Positions 51,503 to 60,663 of a DNA stretch of 64,000 bases are shown in pieces. Made by a program: the position numbers and the translations under genes. This DNA is from Paenibacillus sp. FSL R5-0345. Its GTDB lineage: Bacteria; Bacillota; Bacilli; Paenibacillales; Paenibacillaceae. Location of the stretch: assembly GCF_000758585.1 (NCBI RefSeq), contig NZ_CP009281.1, positions 434,001 to 498,000 on the forward strand, read 5' to 3'. The notes beneath the pieces are model-generated. The model saw only the letters and a list, made by a program, of their open reading frames with translations, did no database searches and had not been told where the DNA came from. Each line of letters begins with the position of its first letter. Position 1 is the first letter of the stretch.

Positions 51503-54500
51503 GTGAGTAACTATTATTTCGAATCAGGTACATTTGTAATGGAGCAATTTGACGAGGGAAAGCCTTTTTCCAGTTTCCTGCCCGGCCTTGCCGGACTGAA
51601 GGGAATTCCGATGTGGACTTTTTATGTGAACCGCGGTCAGGCCATTTGCAGCTTCGGGGTACGCGATAAGAACTCGCCGATCATGGAATTCTCACCCGCA
51701 AATATCTCTTATAAGAACGTAGGGACGACCGGGTTCAGAACCTTTATCAAGATTAAAGGGGAGCAAGAGATTTATGAGCCGTTTCAATCGGCACGTCCAG
51801 ATCCTGCAGCCAAGCGGATCATGACGATTTTGCCTAATGGGCTTACCATTGAAGAAAGCCATGCTGGGCATGGTCTGAAGACGACTGTACACTATTTCAA
51901 TCTGCCAAATGACGATTATGCGGCATTGGTACGTCGGGTAGAGATTGAGAACATCGGTGGTAAAGAGATCGAGTTAGAACTGATGGATGGTCTGCCAGAA
52001 ATCCTGCCTTACGGTGTAGAGAATAGTGGATACAAGGAAATAGGTAATCTGTTGCGCAGCTGGATGGATGTATACAATTTAGAGAATGGCATTCCGTTCT
52101 ATAAGCTGCGTTCCAGCACTAATGATAGTGCGCAGGTTAGTGAAATCACCAATGGACATTTCTATCTGTCCTTTACGGGAGAAGGAGAAAAAGTCTCGCC
52201 AATTGTCGATTTCGAGCTAGTCTTTGGTGGCAACACCTCGCTTACGTACCCAGACCGCTTTGCGGGATTAACCCTTGCCGAACTGGGCGAGCTTCCACAA
52301 TACCCGGTTAACAAGGTTCCGTGCGGTTTTAGCGGAGTGGCAAGACGTTTAGCACCAGGTAGCAATCTGATCCTGAATACACTGGTTGGACATGTAAATG
52401 ACATCGACAAAATCAATAAGAAGGCAGAGCAGTTATGCCGCGATGAATACATCCAGTCTAAATCTCAAGAGGCCGCAGGTCTGACGGAAGAATTAACGGA
52501 AGACATTGCCACTCACACTTCATCGGCTGTGTTTGATGCGTATTGCCGTCAATCCTATCTCGATAACTTCCTGCGCGGAGGCTATCCTTTTGTCTTCGAC
52601 AATGGTGGGGATGGCTTTGTCGTTCACTTATACTCGCGTAAGCATGGTGACTTGGAGCGTGACTACAACTTCTTCTCTCTCGCCCCAGAATATTATTCAC
52701 AGGGGAACGGAAACTTCCGTGATATGAATCAGAATCGGCGGAACGATGTGTTTTTTAATCCGAAGGTGGGTAGCTTCAACATCAAAATGTTCTATAGCTT
52801 GATACAAGCGGACGGTTACAACCCGCTGAGCGTACAAGGAACAACTTTTGAAGTGAAACCGGACAGTAAGACGCAAGCTGTGAAGTGGATCGAGGAGGCT
52901 GCGGCAGATCATCAAGCTGAGCTTGTAAAGCTGTGCAGCACTCGGTTCACACCAGGTAGTTTAGTGAACTATATTGCAGATCATAACGTTACCCTGAAGG
53001 TAAGCGAACAACAATTTCTGTCGGGGCTACTAGCCTTGTCGCAACAAAACATTGAGGCTGCTTTTGGTGAAGGCTTCTGGTCGGATCACTGGACATATAA
53101 TATGGATCTGGTAGTTGGTTATTTGGATATCTTCCCTGACAAAAAGCAGGAGCTTCTGTTTGGGGATAACACCTATGCGTTCTATGACAGCCCGGCGTAT
53201 GTGCTGCCACGAAGTGAGAAATATGTAATCAGTGATGGAAAGGCTCGGCAATATGGTGCACTTCTTGAGGATGAGGAGAAGCTGCACAAGCTGAAATGGA
53301 AAGCTGGAGATACCCATTGGCTGCGTACCGAAGGTGGACACGGTGCCATTTACCACACCAATCTGTTCGTGAAGATGCTGTCTCTTGCCTTGAATAAATT
53401 CGCTACACTTGACCCTTACGGTATGGGGGTAGAGATGGAAGGCAATAAGCCGGGCTGGAACGATGCTATGAATGGACTGCCGGGATTGTTCGGCTCCGGA
53501 ATGAGTGAGACTTTTGAGCTGAAACGTACCGTAGTCTTTTTGCTAGAGGCTCTGAAAGGCAAAGAGAACGTCCAAGGCGCTGTAGACTTGCCAGAAGAAA
53601 TTGCACAGCTGCTTGAAGAGGTACATCGTGCGGTAACGGCTGTCCTAGCAGGAGATTTGGAACAATTCAATTATTGGGACATTGTAGCTTCAGCGCGTGA
53701 GGCTTATAGAGCACGTATTCGTTTCGGTATTACTGGGGCTGAGTCTGCAGTAGCCTTAGAATACATTCGTGAAGCCCTCTCCAAATTCTTAGTTAAAATC
53801 GACGAGGGGATCAACAAGGCGGTAGAACTCGGTAACGGACTTACCCCAACCTATTTCCGCTTTGAGGCGAAGAAATTCCAGCAGGTAACAGATGCTGAAG
53901 GTCAACCGGTACTTAGCGGATACGGTCTGCCAAAAGCTGTAGTGGAGGAGTTTGAGGTATATGCTTTGCCATACTTCCTTGAGGGACCTACTCGCTGGTT
54001 GAAGACGTTGAAAGATCCGGTGCAAGTCAAAGAAATCTACAATTTGATTAAGCAAACGGAGCTGTATGATCCGACTACGTCTATGTACCAAACCTCGGTT
54101 AGCCTAGAGGGAGAGTCTCATGAGATCGGGCGAATGAGAGCCTTCACACCAGGCTGGCTAGAGCGGGAGTCTAACTTCCTGCATATGTCCTACAAGTATT
54201 TGCTTGAGCTGCTGAAGGGCGGTCTATATGAGGAATTCTACGGCGAGCTGAAGACGTCGCTGGTGCCGTTCCTTGATCCTGCGGTTTATGGACGCAGTAC
54301 ACTGGAGAACTCATCTTTTATCGCAACTGGAGGGAATCCTGATCCCAATAACCACGGTAGAGGGTTCGTAGCAAGACTAAGTGGATCGACCGCTGAATTC
54401 CTCAGTATGTGGAGAACGATGATGGCCGGAAGCCATATTTTCAGAGTAGAAGATGGACAGCTTACGTTATCTTTGGGTCCGGTTCTACCGGGCTGGCTAT

Positions 54501-54730
54501 TTGATGAACAAGGCAATCTTTCTTTCACATTCCTTGGTGGTACGGAAGTAACGTATTCGAACCCGCAACGTGAGAATACGTTTGGTGAGAAGAAGGCTGT
54601 TATTCAGAGCATGACGCTCGTCTATCACGATGGTACGGTGGCTGAAATTTCTGGAGCACTCGTTCGTGGTGAAGAGGCAGAGGCTCTGCGGCGTGGTGAG
54701 ATCAAGCAAATTCGAGCAATAATGGCATAG
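51503..54730 (+). CDS. Large GH94-like (COG3459) glycoside phosphorylase
   Basis: 1075 residues, no signal peptide. The N-terminal part is beta-sandwich-like (EQFDEGKPFSSFLPGLAGLKGIPMWTFYVNRGQAICSFGVRDKNSPIMEFSPA), and the central part is an (alpha/alpha)6 barrel. The segment GNKPGWNDAMNGLPGLFGSGMSE holds Asp654 at the place of the catalytic acid in the GDWNDG motif of GH94. The length is near that of 1,2-beta-oligoglucan phosphorylases (about 1080-1110) rather than cellobiose phosphorylases (about 810), and a LacI gene, a beta-glucosidase-type gene and an importer as neighbours also recall the Listeria SOGP locus. GH149 or GH161 beta-1,3-glucan phosphorylases are alternatives. Linkage specificity is not resolved. 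Confidence 0.7.
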   Translation: MSNYYFESGTFVMEQFDEGKPFSSFLPGLAGLKGIPMWTFYVNRGQAICSFGVRDKNSPIMEFSPANISYKNVGTTGFRTFIKIKGEQEIYEPFQSARPDPAAKRIMTILPNGLTIEESHAGHGLKTTVHYFNLPNDDYAALVRRVEIENIGGKEIELELMDGLPEILPYGVENSGYKEIGNLLRSWMDVYNLENGIPFYKLRSSTNDSAQVSEITNGHFYLSFTGEGEKVSPIVDFELVFGGNTSLTYPDRFAGLTLAELGELPQYPVNKVPCGFSGVARRLAPGSNLILNTLVGHVNDIDKINKKAEQLCRDEYIQSKSQEAAGLTEELTEDIATHTSSAVFDAYCRQSYLDNFLRGGYPFVFDNGGDGFVVHLYSRKHGDLERDYNFFSLAPEYYSQGNGNFRDMNQNRRNDVFFNPKVGSFNIKMFYSLIQADGYNPLSVQGTTFEVKPDSKTQAVKWIEEAAADHQAELVKLCSTRFTPGSLVNYIADHNVTLKVSEQQFLSGLLALSQQNIEAAFGEGFWSDHWTYNMDLVVGYLDIFPDKKQELLFGDNTYAFYDSPAYVLPRSEKYVISDGKARQYGALLEDEEKLHKLKWKAGDTHWLRTEGGHGAIYHTNLFVKMLSLALNKFATLDPYGMGVEMEGNKPGWNDAMNGLPGLFGSGMSETFELKRTVVFLLEALKGKENVQGAVDLPEEIAQLLEEVHRAVTAVLAGDLEQFNYWDIVASAREAYRARIRFGITGAESAVALEYIREALSKFLVKIDEGINKAVELGNGLTPTYFRFEAKKFQQVTDAEGQPVLSGYGLPKAVVEEFEVYALPYFLEGPTRWLKTLKDPVQVKEIYNLIKQTELYDPTTSMYQTSVSLEGESHEIGRMRAFTPGWLERESNFLHMSYKYLLELLKGGLYEEFYGELKTSLVPFLDPAVYGRSTLENSSFIATGGNPDPNNHGRGFVARLSGSTAEFLSMWRTMMAGSHIFRVEDGQLTLSLGPVLPGWLFDEQGNLSFTFLGGTEVTYSNPQRENTFGEKKAVIQSMTLVYHDGTVAEISGALVRGEEAEALRRGEIKQIRAIMA

Positions 54731-54731
54731 A

Positions 54732-54768
54732 AAATGAGGGAGGGCCTAGGCCCTCCCTCATTTTTTTC
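54732..54768 (+). terminator. Terminator after the phosphorylase gene
   Basis: The 32-nt stretch 54732-54763 is a perfect palindrome (AAATGAGGGAGGGCCT and its complement) followed by a T run. It separates the enzyme genes from the importer genes, though read-through is possible. Confidence 0.9.
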
Positions 54769-54769
54769 T

Positions 54770-54815
54770 CCAAATATAAGAAAGTCTTTGAAGGACGCCG
54801 AAGGTGTTTTAGCTT
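54770..54815 (+). repeat. Degenerate copy of the dispersed repeat
   Basis: CAAATATAAGAAAGT is followed by AAGGACGCCGAAGGTGTTTT and AGCTTGAAC. These are the left arm and right end of the repeat seen at 25.7 and 48.0 kb, with the centre missing. Confidence 0.45.
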
Positions 54816-54898
54816 GAACCCGAAAAATGGGACCTATAACCCGAAATTCAAAGCCTTACGGAGACAGGCAAAAGCAAATACAATAAATACATAGATAT

Positions 54899-54912
54899 TG
54901 TAAGCGCTTCAG
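54899..54912. promoter_or_regulatory. CcpA (cre)-like site upstream of the importer
   Basis: TGTAAGCGCTTCAG contains the perfect core AAGCGCTT and starts with TG. One base seems missing from the right half compared with TGWAANCGNTNWCA. It lies 37 bp before the permease start, so carbon catabolite control is plausible. Confidence 0.4.
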
Positions 54913-54948
54913 AAAAAGAAAAAGATATGTAGCCTGGAGGTCCAAAGG

Positions 54949-55938
54949 ATGGAGAACAAAAAAAGCGTGGAAGTAAGTCCAGCGATGAATCCGTTAATTC
55001 CTGGCAATTTCGAAACCGGTAAAGTAAATCGTAACTCGCTGTGGAGGAGATTTGTAGCCCAGCGTCATTTACAGACCATGGCCCTACTAGGCGTAGCCTG
55101 GATGATCATCTTCAACTACATTCCAATGTATGGAGTTATTATTGCCTTCAAAGAGTTCAATATCGTAAAATCAATTTCCGAAGCTCCATGGGTAGGACTA
55201 GCTCATTTCAAAGAATTCCTACAAGATGAAAGCTTGGTTGACGTTATTAGGAATACGTTAGGCATTAGCTTAATCAAGCTCTTCATCGGGTTTCCACTGC
55301 CGATTATATTCGCGCTATTCTTGAACGAGGTTCGTTCGGTGAGATTCAAAAAGTGGATTCAGACGATTTCGTATTTACCTCACTTTCTCTCTTGGGTTGT
55401 ACTCGGCGGTATTCTAGCGACATGGCTAGCGGATATAGGGATTATCAATAACATCTTGTTAGCGCTAAATATCATTGATCAGCCGATTACCTATTTGGCC
55501 GAACCTAGCTACTTCTGGACGATTGTTATTTCCTCTGATATCTGGAAGGAACTTGGATGGTCAGCGATTATATATCTGGCAGCAATCTCTGGTGTATCTC
55601 CTGAAATGTATGAGGCGGCTACGATTGATGGTGCTGGAAGATTCCAGAAGATGTGGTTTGTTACGCTGCCGGCGATTAAATCGACGATCAGTATTCTCTT
55701 CATTCTTGCAGTCAGTGGTGTACTAAGCTCCAACTTCGATCAGATCTTGGTGCTACGTAACTCGTTGAATGATAGTGCAAGTAATGTAATCGATTATTAT
55801 GTGTACTACACAGGGATTCTCTCAGGCCGCTTCTCCTATTCGGCTGCGGTTGGACTATTAAAATCGATTATCGCTCTAATCTTGCTGCTGATAGCTAACC
55901 AAGTGTCTAAAAAAATCAACGATACATCATTGTTCTAG
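54949..55938 (+). CDS. ABC sugar importer permease, LplB type
   Basis: 329 residues; six hydrophobic segments after an N-terminal cytosolic extension of about 45 residues. NYIPMYGVIIAFKEFNIVKSISEAPWVGLAHFKEFL is the LplB signature; the EAA loop is SPEMYEAATIDGAGRFQKMWFVTLPAIKSTISI. GGAGG precedes the ATG. It is the first gene of a three-gene importer, with the ATPase supplied elsewhere as usual. Confidence 0.9.
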   Translation: MENKKSVEVSPAMNPLIPGNFETGKVNRNSLWRRFVAQRHLQTMALLGVAWMIIFNYIPMYGVIIAFKEFNIVKSISEAPWVGLAHFKEFLQDESLVDVIRNTLGISLIKLFIGFPLPIIFALFLNEVRSVRFKKWIQTISYLPHFLSWVVLGGILATWLADIGIINNILLALNIIDQPITYLAEPSYFWTIVISSDIWKELGWSAIIYLAAISGVSPEMYEAATIDGAGRFQKMWFVTLPAIKSTISILFILAVSGVLSSNFDQILVLRNSLNDSASNVIDYYVYYTGILSGRFSYSAAVGLLKSIIALILLLIANQVSKKINDTSLF

Positions 55939-55956
55939 GATAAGGAGGACCTACAC

Positions 55957-56847
55957 ATGTTTGCTCTCAATCGCAAAACGAAGGGCGAGGCCCTATTCGA
56001 TATCGTCAACAATATCATTATGCTGTGTATTTGCTTCATAACGCTTTATCCGATCTGGTACGTACTCGTCAATGCCTTTAATGAAGGCACGGACGCTATG
56101 CGAGGTGGTATATACTGGTGGCCGCGGGTGTTCAGTCTAGGAAACTTCAAGGCAGTGTTCGACAGCCCTGGCATTATGCAGGCGATGTGGATTACCGTTG
56201 CCAAAACAGTGATCGGCACAGTCCTGCATGTATTTTTCACAGCGATGGTAGCCTATGCATTTTCTCGTAAAGGCTTGATTGGCGGAAAGTTTTACATGTT
56301 AATGGGTACTGTTACGCTCTTCTTCGCGGGAGGGTTGATCCCGAGCTTCTTGCTTATCAAAGACCTTCAGTTACTAGATAATTTCTTAGTGTATATCATT
56401 CCTGCGATGTTTAGCTTCTTCGATCTTATTATCTTCATGACCTTCTTCCGAGAGATCCCTGAAGGATTGGAGGAAGCGGCCCGGATTGATGGGGCTAATG
56501 ATTGGTCCATCTTCCTACGAATTGTGCTTCCAGTGTCTATGCCTGTTATTGCGACCATTGCGCTGTTCCACGGCGTGTTCCAATGGAATGATTATTTTAC
56601 AGGTATGATCTATATCAATAATACAGAGTTACAGCCGATTCAGACGTATCTGTTCCGCGTTGTAGCACAATCTAGTTCGACTCAAATGATGGTTGCTGCA
56701 CAAGGTAGCGGTATGACAAGAAGCGTAACGTCACAGTCTATTAAGCTGGCGACGATGGTGGTCACCACACTTCCTATCGTGTTCGTATATCCTTTCTTAC
56801 AACGCTACTTTGTTAAAGGCATGATGATCGGCTCCATTAAGGGCTGA
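55957..56847 (+). CDS. ABC sugar importer permease, YtcP/LplC type
   Basis: 296 residues, six hydrophobic segments; EAA loop IPEGLEEAARIDGANDWSIFLRIVLPVSMPVIATIALFHGVFQWNDYF and the family end PIVFVYPFLQRYFVKGMMIGSIKG. AAGGAGG precedes the ATG. It is a clear paralogue of the permease at 33954-34814 in the other glycan locus. Confidence 0.9.
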   Translation: MFALNRKTKGEALFDIVNNIIMLCICFITLYPIWYVLVNAFNEGTDAMRGGIYWWPRVFSLGNFKAVFDSPGIMQAMWITVAKTVIGTVLHVFFTAMVAYAFSRKGLIGGKFYMLMGTVTLFFAGGLIPSFLLIKDLQLLDNFLVYIIPAMFSFFDLIIFMTFFREIPEGLEEAARIDGANDWSIFLRIVLPVSMPVIATIALFHGVFQWNDYFTGMIYINNTELQPIQTYLFRVVAQSSSTQMMVAAQGSGMTRSVTSQSIKLATMVVTTLPIVFVYPFLQRYFVKGMMIGSIKG

Positions 56848-56938
56848 TCCTTAGTAAAGGTAACTCCTCCAGCAGCTCATCTCTATGAGCTCTGGGGTTG
56901 AGCTTATAATTAACAATCATAGAAAAGGGGTAAAGAAT

Positions 56939-58615
56939 ATGGGTATGAAACGCAAACCGAGAACAGCGATGACTCTACTTCTGGCAGCGGTTATGGCCTT
57001 GTCAGCTGCAGGCTGTTCCAGTGGAAATAACGCTAAAGGAAATTCGGATGGCACTAAAGAAACGAACACGGGGGCGACGGATACACCTGCTGCTACATTG
57101 TCTGCGGATGAACCAGGTTGGAAGATTGACACTTCACCGATTACGTTTGACTGGTACCTGAACTTCTCTTGGTTCCCCAACAAATGGGGTGTGGACCCAA
57201 CTTCCCAATATGTAACTAAGAAAACCGGCGTTGATATTAATTTCATCGTTCCGGCTGGTAACGAGAATGAGAAGCTGAACACACTGATTGCCTCTGGTAA
57301 ATTGCCAGATTTCATTACATTGGGCTTCTATGAAGATGCGATAAAGAAAATTATCGAAGGTGATCTTGCACTACCACTGAACGAGCTTGCTGATCAATAT
57401 GATCCTTATTTCTACAAAGTATCCGATAAAGATAAGCTGAATTGGTACACTCAAGAAGATGGTAATGTGTACGGCTACCCGAACTCTTCTTCCTCTCCTG
57501 CCGACTATGAGAAATATGGAGAGAACTACGTATCCAACCAAGTATTCGCGGTACGTAAGGATATGTATGAAGCGATTGGCAGTCCTGATATGCGCACACC
57601 AGAAGGATTCTTGAATGCGCTTAAGTTAGCGAAAGAGAAATTTCCTGACGTAAATGGACAACCGCTAATCCCGCTTGGTCTGCATGAGTTTGGTGTAAAC
57701 GGTAATGATTCTCTGGAAGGTTATCTTCAGAACTTCCTGGCGATTCCTAGAGAAAAAGATGGTCAGGTATATGCCCGTGAGACAGATCCTGAATATATCC
57801 GCTGGATGAAGACGCTTCGTCAAGCGAATCAGGATGGACTGCTTGCTAAAGATATCTTTATCGATAAACGTCCACAAATGGAAGAGAAGATCGCTCAAGG
57901 CCGTTATTTCGCGATGCTCTATCAACGTACAGACTTTGCAGCGCAACTAGGTACGATTTACCAACAAGATCCTAGCAAAACTTATATTGCTATTGATGGT
58001 CCTTCGAATACGAACTTGGATCAACCGACCCTTGACGGACCTGCGATCGCAGGCTGGACAGTGACGCTGATCTCCAAAGATGTGAAGGATAAAGCTCGCG
58101 CTATCCGCTTCCTAAGCTACTTGAACAGTGAAGAAGGTAATAAAGACTTGTTCCTCGGTGAAAAGGGTGTCAGCTACGAAACGATTGATGGCAAAGACCA
58201 ATTTAAGCCTGAAGTGTTTGATCTAATGAATAAGGATCGTTCGGCATTTGATAAGCAATACGGATCTTCGTTCACCTACTGGATGATGCAGAACACGAAT
58301 ATCACGGATCAATGGGCACCTAAATCAGTAGAACCTTTTAAACAATTGGAAGATTGGACGAGAGGAAAAGCGACTAGTACTTCAACATTCCAACAGATTG
58401 ATCCTACAGGTAACTCCCCTGAAGGCATCATTGCTACAAAGCTGAAAGAACTGCGTGGGAAGACGATTCCTAAGCTGCTTATGGCTTCTTCAGATGCTGA
58501 GTTCGATAAAATATGGACTGAGTATTTAGCGAAACAAAAGGATATAGGTGTAGATAAATTCCAAGCCTATCAACAGAAAAAGTATGAAGAGAACAAAGTG
58601 AAGCTCGCCCAATAA
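56939..58615 (+). CDS. Oligosaccharide-binding lipoprotein of an ABC importer
   Basis: 558 residues from ATG 56939 (AAAAGGGG upstream; the longer reading from 56885 has no ribosome site). Lipobox SAAGC, Thr/Asn-rich linker to about residue 60, then a large LplA-type binding fold (FDWYLNFSWFPNKWGVDPTSQYVTKKTGVDINFIVPAGNENEKLNTLIASGKLPDFI). It should deliver the glycan handled by the GH30 and phosphorylase. A terminator follows 5 bp after the stop. Confidence 0.88.
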   Translation: MGMKRKPRTAMTLLLAAVMALSAAGCSSGNNAKGNSDGTKETNTGATDTPAATLSADEPGWKIDTSPITFDWYLNFSWFPNKWGVDPTSQYVTKKTGVDINFIVPAGNENEKLNTLIASGKLPDFITLGFYEDAIKKIIEGDLALPLNELADQYDPYFYKVSDKDKLNWYTQEDGNVYGYPNSSSSPADYEKYGENYVSNQVFAVRKDMYEAIGSPDMRTPEGFLNALKLAKEKFPDVNGQPLIPLGLHEFGVNGNDSLEGYLQNFLAIPREKDGQVYARETDPEYIRWMKTLRQANQDGLLAKDIFIDKRPQMEEKIAQGRYFAMLYQRTDFAAQLGTIYQQDPSKTYIAIDGPSNTNLDQPTLDGPAIAGWTVTLISKDVKDKARAIRFLSYLNSEEGNKDLFLGEKGVSYETIDGKDQFKPEVFDLMNKDRSAFDKQYGSSFTYWMMQNTNITDQWAPKSVEPFKQLEDWTRGKATSTSTFQQIDPTGNSPEGIIATKLKELRGKTIPKLLMASSDAEFDKIWTEYLAKQKDIGVDKFQAYQQKKYEENKVKLAQ

Positions 58616-58619
58616 AATA

Positions 58620-58660
58620 TAACCCAGAAGCCCGCTGATTGCGGGTTTTTGGGTTATTTT
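58620..58660 (+). terminator. Terminator after the binding-protein gene
   Basis: Nested stems AACCC/GGGTT (58621-58625 with 58651-58655) and CCCGC/GCGGG (58631-58635 with 58641-58645), followed by ATTTTC. Confidence 0.8.
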
Positions 58661-58682
58661 CAAACAAGAATAAGGTATAGTT

Positions 58683-58718
58683 GTTAAGTAAGTTAAGTAT
58701 GTTAAGTATGTTAAGTAT
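58683..58718 (+). repeat. Four tandem 9-bp repeats before the histidine kinase gene
   Basis: Units GTTAAGTAA, GTTAAGTAT, GTTAAGTAT and GTTAAGTAT run without gaps. They lie between the importer terminator and the kinase gene, in the region of its promoter or extreme N-terminus. Nine base pairs is a multiple of three, so changes in copy number would keep any reading frame across them. Confidence 0.85.
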
Positions 58719-58749
58719 TCACGATATTAGCGAGGTGAACGTTGAAGAA

Positions 58750-60663
58750 GTGAAGAGGGAGAATTTGCGTGAGCGCAGCAGAGAAATATGGAATTCCTTC
58801 TTGTATTGGTGGGGGCGAAGGTCGCTGCAGAGTCGTTTGATTGCTGCCTATGTTTTTATTATTATAGGTCCGTGCTTGTTGGTGTCCGTCTATTTTTATG
58901 AGTCTATCAACAATACCTATTTCCGAGATGCTGTTGAGAAAAATGAATATTTGCTGCAAATGGAAAAATTGCATATCCACAATCAAATTGAAGCGATGGA
59001 GCGGGCAGCACAGATGGCGTATTCTGACTCGGATGTTAAAGACTTTCTTGCGAATGAGACTGAGCCGATGCTTGAAGATTTGGTTGATTTTAATACAAAT
59101 GCTTATGTGAATATGACACGTATTCAATTTAATAATCCGAATATTGAGCATTTACGGCTGTATTCGAAAAGTAAAACGATGCATGAAATTTGGCCGATTT
59201 TATTTCGTGAAGAGCGAGTCTCTTCCGAGCCCTGGTACCAGAAAGCACAGCAGTTGGAGGGACAGGAGTACTGGTCTTTTCAAAGGAGTGATCCGGATCT
59301 GATGCAGAGATACTTGGGTGCACCGACTGAGAGTTTGCCGAAGGTTTCTTTACTACGTGAGATGAGTCGTCCTGCTGGCAACCATATTGGGATGGTTCAA
59401 GTAGATATGATGTTGAACCGCTTTACGCCAAAGACATATACCGATGTACGGGATAACCAGACACAAATGTTCCTTGTAGATGGTGAGCTCCAGCTATTTA
59501 CTCGTCCGGATCAGTCTTTTCTTCAGGATAACGAGGAGATGGCCAGTGTTATTACTGAACGATACAAGAACTTCAGGGCTACTGGTGAATGGGATAGCAG
59601 TTATTCAGCCAACGGTAAATCTTATTTACTTATTAACACACCGCTGGAACGCATTGATGCTTATCTGTTAAATGTGGTCTCAACGGAGGGTGTTTTGAAG
59701 GATATCTCCCGTACACGCAACTTTATTATTGGAGCTAACATCGGATTTATTATTTTACTCACGTTGATTGCTTATGTGATGAATGCCTTTATTCTAAAAA
59801 ATCTGCGCAGATTGACCGAAACGATGAAAAGCGTGCGCAGAGGTGAAGCCTATAGTGGAATTACGATTCGGGGTGGGGGAGAAGTCGGTGAGCTTGCCCA
59901 TCATTTCTCTAAGCTAATGAATACAATTAATACGTTGGTCGCTCAGGCTGTGAGTAAGCAGGCATTGTCCAAAGAGGCTGAGCTGCGTACGCTGCATAAT
60001 CAAATAGATGCACATTTTTTGTATAACACACTTGAAAATATTAAAATGCTTGCTGAAATTGAAAATCAACGAACGATATCAGACGCACTAACTTCGCTCG
60101 GTGGAATGATGCGTTATAATTTCAAATGGTCTGGGGAGTATGTGAAGCTTCGCGATGAAGTCCGCCATATTGAGAATTACATTGAAGTAATGAATATTCG
60201 TTTTGAGTACCCGGTTAAGCTTGTACTTCATATTGAACCTCGATATTTGGAGCTGGAGGTGCTGAAAATGTCACTGCAGCCTATTGTAGAGAACAGTGTT
60301 AAGCATGCTTGGAACGGTGAGAAAGAGAATTTAGAGGACCCGAACATTCATATTCATATTTCGGAAACGGAAGGTGATATTTCCATAGAGCTTCGTGATA
60401 ATGGTATCGGTCTTACCCCAGAACGTCGAGTTGCTTTAAACGAGGCGATATATGCTAAGGATGAATGTTGTGACAGCTCTTGTGAACAGAAGAAGGATGT
60501 AAACCGAAGAGCAGGTGGCATAGGGCTACGGAATGTACACCAGCGTCTGCAAATCTTTTATGGCGAAGAATACGGGCTTGTAGTACAGAGCGAGGCAGGA
60601 AGTTGGACGATGGTACGTCTGACCTTGCCGAAAGTTCTTTTGACGGGAGAAAAACAACCATGA
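58750..60663 (+). CDS. YesM-type sensor histidine kinase
   Basis: About 637 residues. The start is uncertain: GTG 58750 has GAGGTG 12 nt upstream, and the frame is open back to TTG 58681 through the 9-bp repeats. Transmembrane helices (LIAAYVFIIIGPCLLVSVYF and NFIIGANIGFIILLTLIAYVMNAFI) bracket an external sensor of about 270 residues. A HAMP domain, the His_kinase motif LHNQIDAHFLYNTLENIKMLA (phospho-accepting H) and an HATPase domain with LQPIVENSVKHAW, RDNGIGL and GGIGLRNVHQRL follow. It pairs with the overlapping regulator gene to sense the glycan imported by the neighbouring transporter. Confidence 0.88.
   Translation: MKRENLRERSREIWNSFLYWWGRRSLQSRLIAAYVFIIIGPCLLVSVYFYESINNTYFRDAVEKNEYLLQMEKLHIHNQIEAMERAAQMAYSDSDVKDFLANETEPMLEDLVDFNTNAYVNMTRIQFNNPNIEHLRLYSKSKTMHEIWPILFREERVSSEPWYQKAQQLEGQEYWSFQRSDPDLMQRYLGAPTESLPKVSLLREMSRPAGNHIGMVQVDMMLNRFTPKTYTDVRDNQTQMFLVDGELQLFTRPDQSFLQDNEEMASVITERYKNFRATGEWDSSYSANGKSYLLINTPLERIDAYLLNVVSTEGVLKDISRTRNFIIGANIGFIILLTLIAYVMNAFILKNLRRLTETMKSVRRGEAYSGITIRGGGEVGELAHHFSKLMNTINTLVAQAVSKQALSKEAELRTLHNQIDAHFLYNTLENIKMLAEIENQRTISDALTSLGGMMRYNFKWSGEYVKLRDEVRHIENYIEVMNIRFEYPVKLVLHIEPRYLELEVLKMSLQPIVENSVKHAWNGEKENLEDPNIHIHISETEGDISIELRDNGIGLTPERRVALNEAIYAKDECCDSSCEQKKDVNRRAGGIGLRNVHQRLQIFYGEEYGLVVQSEAGSWTMVRLTLPKVLLTGEKQP

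Noticed and set aside
55008..55022. TTTCGAAACCGGT, resembling half of the 50003-50034 operator
   Set aside because: It lies within the permease coding region and only one half matches, so chance is the simpler reading.
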